DNA of 43,582 nucleotides, from NCBI GenBank assembly GCA_018897155.1, contig JAHILE010000017.1, positions 1 to 43,582 of the forward strand, read 5' to 3'. The stretch comes from Nanoarchaeota archaeon. Its GTDB lineage: Archaea > EX4484-52 > LFW-46. The translations under genes were made by a program, and so were the position numbers. Below the pieces are notes generated by a model. That model was not told where the DNA came from. It ran no database searches and saw nothing but the letters and a program-made list of their open reading frames with translations. Below, in pieces: positions 40,398-43,582 of this stretch (position 1 is the first letter of the stretch; each line of letters begins with the position of its first letter).

Positions 40398-41126
40398 TTA
40401 TTCGTATGCCTCATTGAATAATTCTATTACTTGATAACCTTTTTCAGGAAACATCTGCTTTAAGAACGAATGTACGTTCCACAATTCCTCTTCTTTTAAT
40501 TCTTCAGTTTCAGATATGTATGAATTGCCAAAATCGATTAATTTGGAATCTTTGTCAAGTAGATTAAAATATAAGTGCTTCCAAAAGTCGTCATTGTATA
40601 TTATGTCATTTTTATGTACCGTACCCATTAATTCTCCAAAAGAAGTTACCCACATTTCATAATGCTTTCTGATATTTTGCTGTTCTGAATAAACTGGATT
40701 CCACCCTTTTGTTGGAGATAAAAATTCTTCAGTAATATATTTGCCATTGCCTTCTTTGAAAGGAGATGAAAATGATGTAATAACCTTCGGTCCTGCTGTT
40801 TTTTCTGATGCTATTTTTGAGGTACTCAATTCATCGAAGCTTTGTTCCGGCTTAATAATATAATACTGAATGGGTTTAGCTGTTTGAACTAAGAAAACAA
40901 AGTCATAGCCTTCTCTGAGTAATGAAGCGTATAGTTTTTGCGGTATTTTGCCGGAAATTTTCTTCATTCGGGCGTAATGATCTATGCCCAAGCTCAGATT
41001 ATCTCGGATGTTTTTAAATAAATATAACTGCTCACAATCTACATATTGCTCGATTTTGTCAGTTAATGGCTTTAATTCTTGGCACAATTCTTTATGAACT
41101 GGTATCCAATGTTTTGGTAAACTCAT
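40398..41126 (-). CDS. Protein-kinase-fold protein with altered catalytic loop
   Basis: 242 residues from ATG 41126. The second half contains HKNDIIYNDDFWKHLYFNLL followed 6 residues later by LIDFGNS. This fits the catalytic loop (D...N) and metal-binding DFG of small kinase-fold proteins (RIO, aminoglycoside or LPS kinases). The usual HxD is YND here. A candidate ATP-site Lys is in QYYIIKPE. No glycine-rich loop is clear. Substrate unknown. TTTAAATA centred 27 bases upstream supports 41126 over an ATG at 41150. Convergent with the R15P isomerase gene. Confidence 0.6.
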   Translation of the reverse strand: MSLPKHWIPVHKELCQELKPLTDKIEQYVDCEQLYLFKNIRDNLSLGIDHYARMKKISGKIPQKLYASLLREGYDFVFLVQTAKPIQYYIIKPEQSFDELSTSKIASEKTAGPKVITSFSSPFKEGNGKYITEEFLSPTKGWNPVYSEQQNIRKHYEMWVTSFGELMGTVHKNDIIYNDDFWKHLYFNLLDKDSKLIDFGNSYISETEELKEEELWNVHSFLKQMFPEKGYQVIELFNEAYE

Positions 41127-41282
41127 ATTACTACTAAGCAATACGAACATTTAAATAGGGATTATTGCCTTAGCAACCTTATTGCGACTGAAAAGGGTGT
41201 TTTTAACGCCAAAAAGGCGTTAAAAAACTTCAAGTACTATCGAAATAATTTTCAAGAACTGTAACGCGTTAAATAAATAAAA

Positions 41283-41933
41283 TCATTGAAACATCTTCCG
41301 CACATCTTTTTCAAGGTGCTTTTTCACAAGCACTATGACACGATCCCCTAATCTCAACATCGTATGCACATCAGGTATAACAAACTCTTTACCTTCCTTT
41401 ATTGCAACAATAAGGGATCCTCTCGGCTTCTCCAGGTCAAGCACCTTTTTGCCAAGAGCCCGTGACGTCAATGTGACTGTAAATTCCAGCATCTCTATAT
41501 TGCCTCTGTGAATCATTGCGATATCAACAACATCCGGCTCTACAATCATGGATTCCAGCCGGGACGCAAAAGCGTCCTCCGGAGAAAGAACAATATCGAC
41601 TCCGGCTTTTTTGAAAAGCTTTTCATAGCCCGGACCGGATAATCTTGCAAGAGTTTTTGCCTTGGACATCTCCTTTGCAAGAAGGCATGCCAATAAATTG
41701 GCTTCCTGACTTGAAGTGACTGCTGCAAAAACATCAGCACGCCCGATTTTTGCCTCTTTCAGCACATCTTCATCAGTGGCATCGCCATTTAGGACAACGC
41801 CGTTGAATTCATCGGCTATTTCCTGGCATTTTCGCTTATCTTCTTCTATCAGGATAACATCGTGTTTATGCGCCGAAAGCGTTTCAGCAAGCGACACCCC
41901 TATTTTTCCTCCACCGGCTATTATTATGTGCAT
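41283..41933 (-). CDS. trkA: TrkA: NAD-binding regulatory subunit of K+ uptake
   Basis: 216 residues from ATG 41933. RCK N-domain with HIIIAGGGKIGVSLAETL (GxGxxG), acidic ribose ligand in VILIEEDK, LNGDATDEDVLKEA; then a TrkA-C domain (FTVTLTSRALGKKVLDLEKP...LRLGDRVIVLV). It binds NAD(H) or ATP and gates TrkH. A start at 41945 (MVKTM) is also in frame. It lies downstream of trkH on the same strand, 72 bases away, with a hairpin and a TTTATAAA between them. Confidence 0.93.
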   Translation of the reverse strand: MHIIIAGGGKIGVSLAETLSAHKHDVILIEEDKRKCQEIADEFNGVVLNGDATDEDVLKEAKIGRADVFAAVTSSQEANLLACLLAKEMSKAKTLARLSGPGYEKLFKKAGVDIVLSPEDAFASRLESMIVEPDVVDIAMIHRGNIEMLEFTVTLTSRALGKKVLDLEKPRGSLIVAIKEGKEFVIPDVHTMLRLGDRVIVLVKKHLEKDVRKMFQ

Positions 41934-41962
41934 AGTTTTCACCATTTTATAAATCTTAAGGT

Positions 41963-41994
41963 GTGTGCGCGTTTTTATCTTGCGGCGCGCACAC
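41963..41994 (-). terminator. 9-bp GC-rich stem-loop between trkH and trkA
   Basis: GTGTGCGCG at 41963-41971 pairs exactly with CGCGCACAC at 41986-41994 around a 14-base loop. It follows the trkH stop by 11 bases on the minus strand. It may end or slow the trkH transcript or protect its 3' end, setting the ratio of TrkH to TrkA. A TTTATAAA at 41946-41953 next to it could start a separate trkA transcript. Confidence 0.55.
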
Positions 41995-42005
41995 CATATC
42001 AATAT

Positions 42006-43394
42006 TCATCCCAGCAATCTTATGCGCATTGACTTGACTGCAATATAAATTAAAAGCGTAAGGGCCGCCCATATTTCAAGTCTGCCCGCCCACATAAGGA
42101 AAATCGCGGTACTCATGCTAAATGTGCCGTACGTAGAGATAACTGAAAGCCCGGAGTTGCCCAGTGCAGACGCTGACTGAAACATTGACAAATTAAGGCC
42201 ATAGCCATCATACAAAAACACAAATGTTCCGAGCATAAATAATAAGAGATACAGCATCATGAACTTATATATGCTCAACAACGAATCGTTAGTATAACTT
42301 ACATCGCCAATTCTTTTTGAGAATATCTGCCTTGGATTGCGTATGCGATTCATAGACCAGAGAAGGGACTTCAAGGCAACTAACACGCGGTTTATCTTTA
42401 TTCCCGATGCAGTGGCGCCTGCATTGCCGCCCACAATCATCAATATGATAAGGGCAAAATATGAAAACCCGTGCCAGGCGCTGATTGAATCCAGGTTAAA
42501 TCCCGTGCTTGAAGCTGCCGATACCACGGTGAATATCCCTGTTCTTAGCCCCCTGTCTGAATAAACAAAAGCCGTACCGATTATTATCAGAATGATAAAC
42601 GATCTTACAAAGACGTCAGAAAAGAATTTGCGCAAATTTCCTGTCAGGAGGTCGTAATGCGAAAGAAACGATATTGAGCCGATGACCATTATGAGCATTA
42701 TGATAAATTCTACAGTCGGGCTATTGTAATACGCGATGCTTTCGCTGTGCGTTGAAAGCCCGCCGGTTGCGATTGCAGTCATGCTGTGGTTTATCGCGTC
42801 AAACGGCGTCATGCCTGCCAAAAAAAGCAAGAGGATGCCTAAAACAGTATATGCCGCATAAATCCACCAGATCATCTTGATTGTACCAAGAATATTCGGC
42901 TTTATTTTTTCATTTCTGGCTTCTGCGTAATATAGGCTCGCGCTGGTGTTAAATACGCCGGCTATTGCGATGACAACTATCCCAACCCCTCCGAACCACT
43001 GCTGGACGCTTCTAAAAAAAAGCATTGCCTTTGGAAGCGTTTCAGGAACAAGAATGCTAAAGCCTGTTGTTGTCCACGCAGACATTGTTTCAAACAAAGA
43101 TTCAAGAAGAGAGATATTTGCAAGCCCGATATACGGAATTGCAGACACAAGCGGTATTATCAGCCAGATAAGAGAAACGCACATAAGCCCTTCCTTGAGC
43201 AATGTTTTCTCATCAGTTCTGAAGACCTTTTCAATAGCATCGCCTAACACAAGAGCTGCCAAAAAAGCGATAAAAAAGTATTTTATGGTGAAATATTCGC
43301 CGTAATAAATCGCGGCAAATATCGGAAAAAGAAAGGAAATGCTCGAATATTTTACAACAACGCCCGTATCACGGAGAATCACTTTCAGATTCAT
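42006..43394 (-). CDS. trkH: TrkH-family potassium transporter
   Basis: 462 residues from ATG 43394, with about ten membrane helices. Selectivity-filter-like segments are visible in each of the four pore repeats: SAWTTTGFSIL, SMTAIATGGLSTH, VVSAASSTGFNL and SASALGNSGLS, the filter Gly of SKT-type channels. It imports K+ and is regulated by TrkA encoded downstream. A TTG 12 bases upstream is in frame, but the AT box GATTTAAAAC about 28 bases before ATG 43394 favours that start. Confidence 0.94.
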   Translation of the reverse strand: MNLKVILRDTGVVVKYSSISFLFPIFAAIYYGEYFTIKYFFIAFLAALVLGDAIEKVFRTDEKTLLKEGLMCVSLIWLIIPLVSAIPYIGLANISLLESLFETMSAWTTTGFSILVPETLPKAMLFFRSVQQWFGGVGIVVIAIAGVFNTSASLYYAEARNEKIKPNILGTIKMIWWIYAAYTVLGILLLFLAGMTPFDAINHSMTAIATGGLSTHSESIAYYNSPTVEFIIMLIMVIGSISFLSHYDLLTGNLRKFFSDVFVRSFIILIIIGTAFVYSDRGLRTGIFTVVSAASSTGFNLDSISAWHGFSYFALIILMIVGGNAGATASGIKINRVLVALKSLLWSMNRIRNPRQIFSKRIGDVSYTNDSLLSIYKFMMLYLLLFMLGTFVFLYDGYGLNLSMFQSASALGNSGLSVISTYGTFSMSTAIFLMWAGRLEIWAALTLLIYIAVKSMRIRLLG

Positions 43395-43406
43395 TGTTAA
43401 TCCCAA

Positions 43407-43498
43407 TAGACCTTTTTTGATTTAAAACGATATATAGCCGAATGTTTTCCAAAGCACATATATACTAGAACGAACCTATAATATACTATGGGACTTTT
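43407..43498. promoter_or_regulatory. Divergent promoter region of trkH and the RuBisCO-like gene
   Basis: Minus strand: TTTAAAA near 43421-43427 for trkH. Plus strand: CATATATACTA near 43457-43467, which predicts a transcript start near 43488, exactly at an ATG that opens a 4-codon frame (MGLL, stop). That TGA overlaps the ATG of the main gene at 43499 (ATGA). Confidence 0.5.
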
Positions 43499-43582
43499 AT
43501 GAAATATGCGGATTACGTAAACTCAAAATACAAAATAAAAGAATCTGATCTCGTCTGCACATTTTTTGTTGAACCTAATGGC
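43499..43582 (+). CDS. rbcL: Probable type III RuBisCO large subunit, 5' end only
   Basis: 28 codons are visible: MKYADYVNSKYKIKESDLVC followed by TFFVEPNG, cut by the window edge. The pattern YxDYV..KY.....DLVCTF.VEP is what archaeal RuBisCO large subunits begin with (N-terminal domain strand B). The presence of R15P isomerase 3.1 kb upstream on the same strand fits the AMP-salvage pathway. Too short to check active-site residues. ATG overlaps the stop of a possible 4-codon leader frame starting at 43488. Confidence 0.6.
   Translation, partial: MKYADYVNSKYKIKESDLVCTFFVEPNG

Noticed and set aside
1-43582. CRISPR array, tRNA or rRNA genes
   Set aside because: I looked for regularly spaced repeats, T-loop GTTCGA-type sequences in gaps and rRNA-like GC-rich stretches, and found none that hold up.

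Overview
The window is archaeal. It carries aIF2-beta, an archaeal-type uS2 (rpsB) without bacterial extensions, an OB-fold single-strand DNA-binding protein of the archaeal/SOSS-B kind, DUF424, RtcA, an ADP-forming acetyl-CoA synthetase alpha subunit, ribose-1,5-bisphosphate isomerase and, cut by the right edge, what looks like a type III RuBisCO large subunit. Many start codons lie about 24-30 bases from an AT-rich TATA box and lack a Shine-Dalgarno sequence, which fits archaeal leaderless transcripts. Genome-streamlined metabolism plus large cysteine-rich surface proteins resembles DPANN or related uncultured euryarchaea, but the lineage cannot be fixed from the sequence alone.

Layout. 1-2.3 kb is accessory: a frameshifted gene at the edge, a PIN-domain protein, a winged-helix protein of unknown function and a 51-residue membrane peptide. 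2.3-13.9 kb is mostly core: DHH phosphoesterase, MscS channel, AK6-type adenylate kinase, a CBS protein / small protein / cation-proton antiporter run, a PAP2 phosphatase fused to a CTP-dependent lipid-kinase-like domain, a small membrane exporter, uS2, an SSB, AcdA and a metallo-beta-lactamase-fold hydrolase. 14.0-16.8 kb is a very AT-rich two-gene BcgI-like restriction-modification system. 16.8-21.7 kb holds a RecJ-like DHH protein, a three-gene surface-protein operon with a recently duplicated segment, a divergent surface protein and a radical SAM enzyme. 21.7-25.8 kb mixes a flavodoxin gene with an amber codon, a hicBA pair, a PD-(D/E)XK protein, ahcY and two decayed histidine-phosphatase genes. 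25.8-33.9 kb is a second surface-protein block (bitopic protein, beta-helix/MopE protein, 74-cysteine protein, membrane protein of unknown function). 34.2-43.6 kb has a GAPN-like dehydrogenase, a MITE-like insertion with a perfect 9-bp target duplication, aIF2-beta, RtcA, R15P isomerase, a kinase-like protein, trkA/trkH and the start of rbcL.

How genes work together. R15P isomerase and RuBisCO are steps two and three of the archaeal AMP-salvage pathway; with GAPN and AcdA this suggests carbon flow from nucleosides or sugars to 3-phosphoglycerate and acetate with ATP from AcdA. TrkH/TrkA, MscS and the CBS/antiporter run handle ion and turgor balance. The most unusual material is the set of surface proteins: they share MopE-like Asp/Cys motifs, phage-fibre-like GNVGIG segments, a threefold N-x-H...CC repeat and, in two proteins, a common C-terminal Ig-like plus PEFGWL-transmembrane module that could be a cell-surface sorting signal. 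Several genes are visibly decaying (amber stop, frameshifts, truncations), so this genome, or this assembly, carries many fresh pseudogenes. No tRNA, rRNA or CRISPR array was seen.
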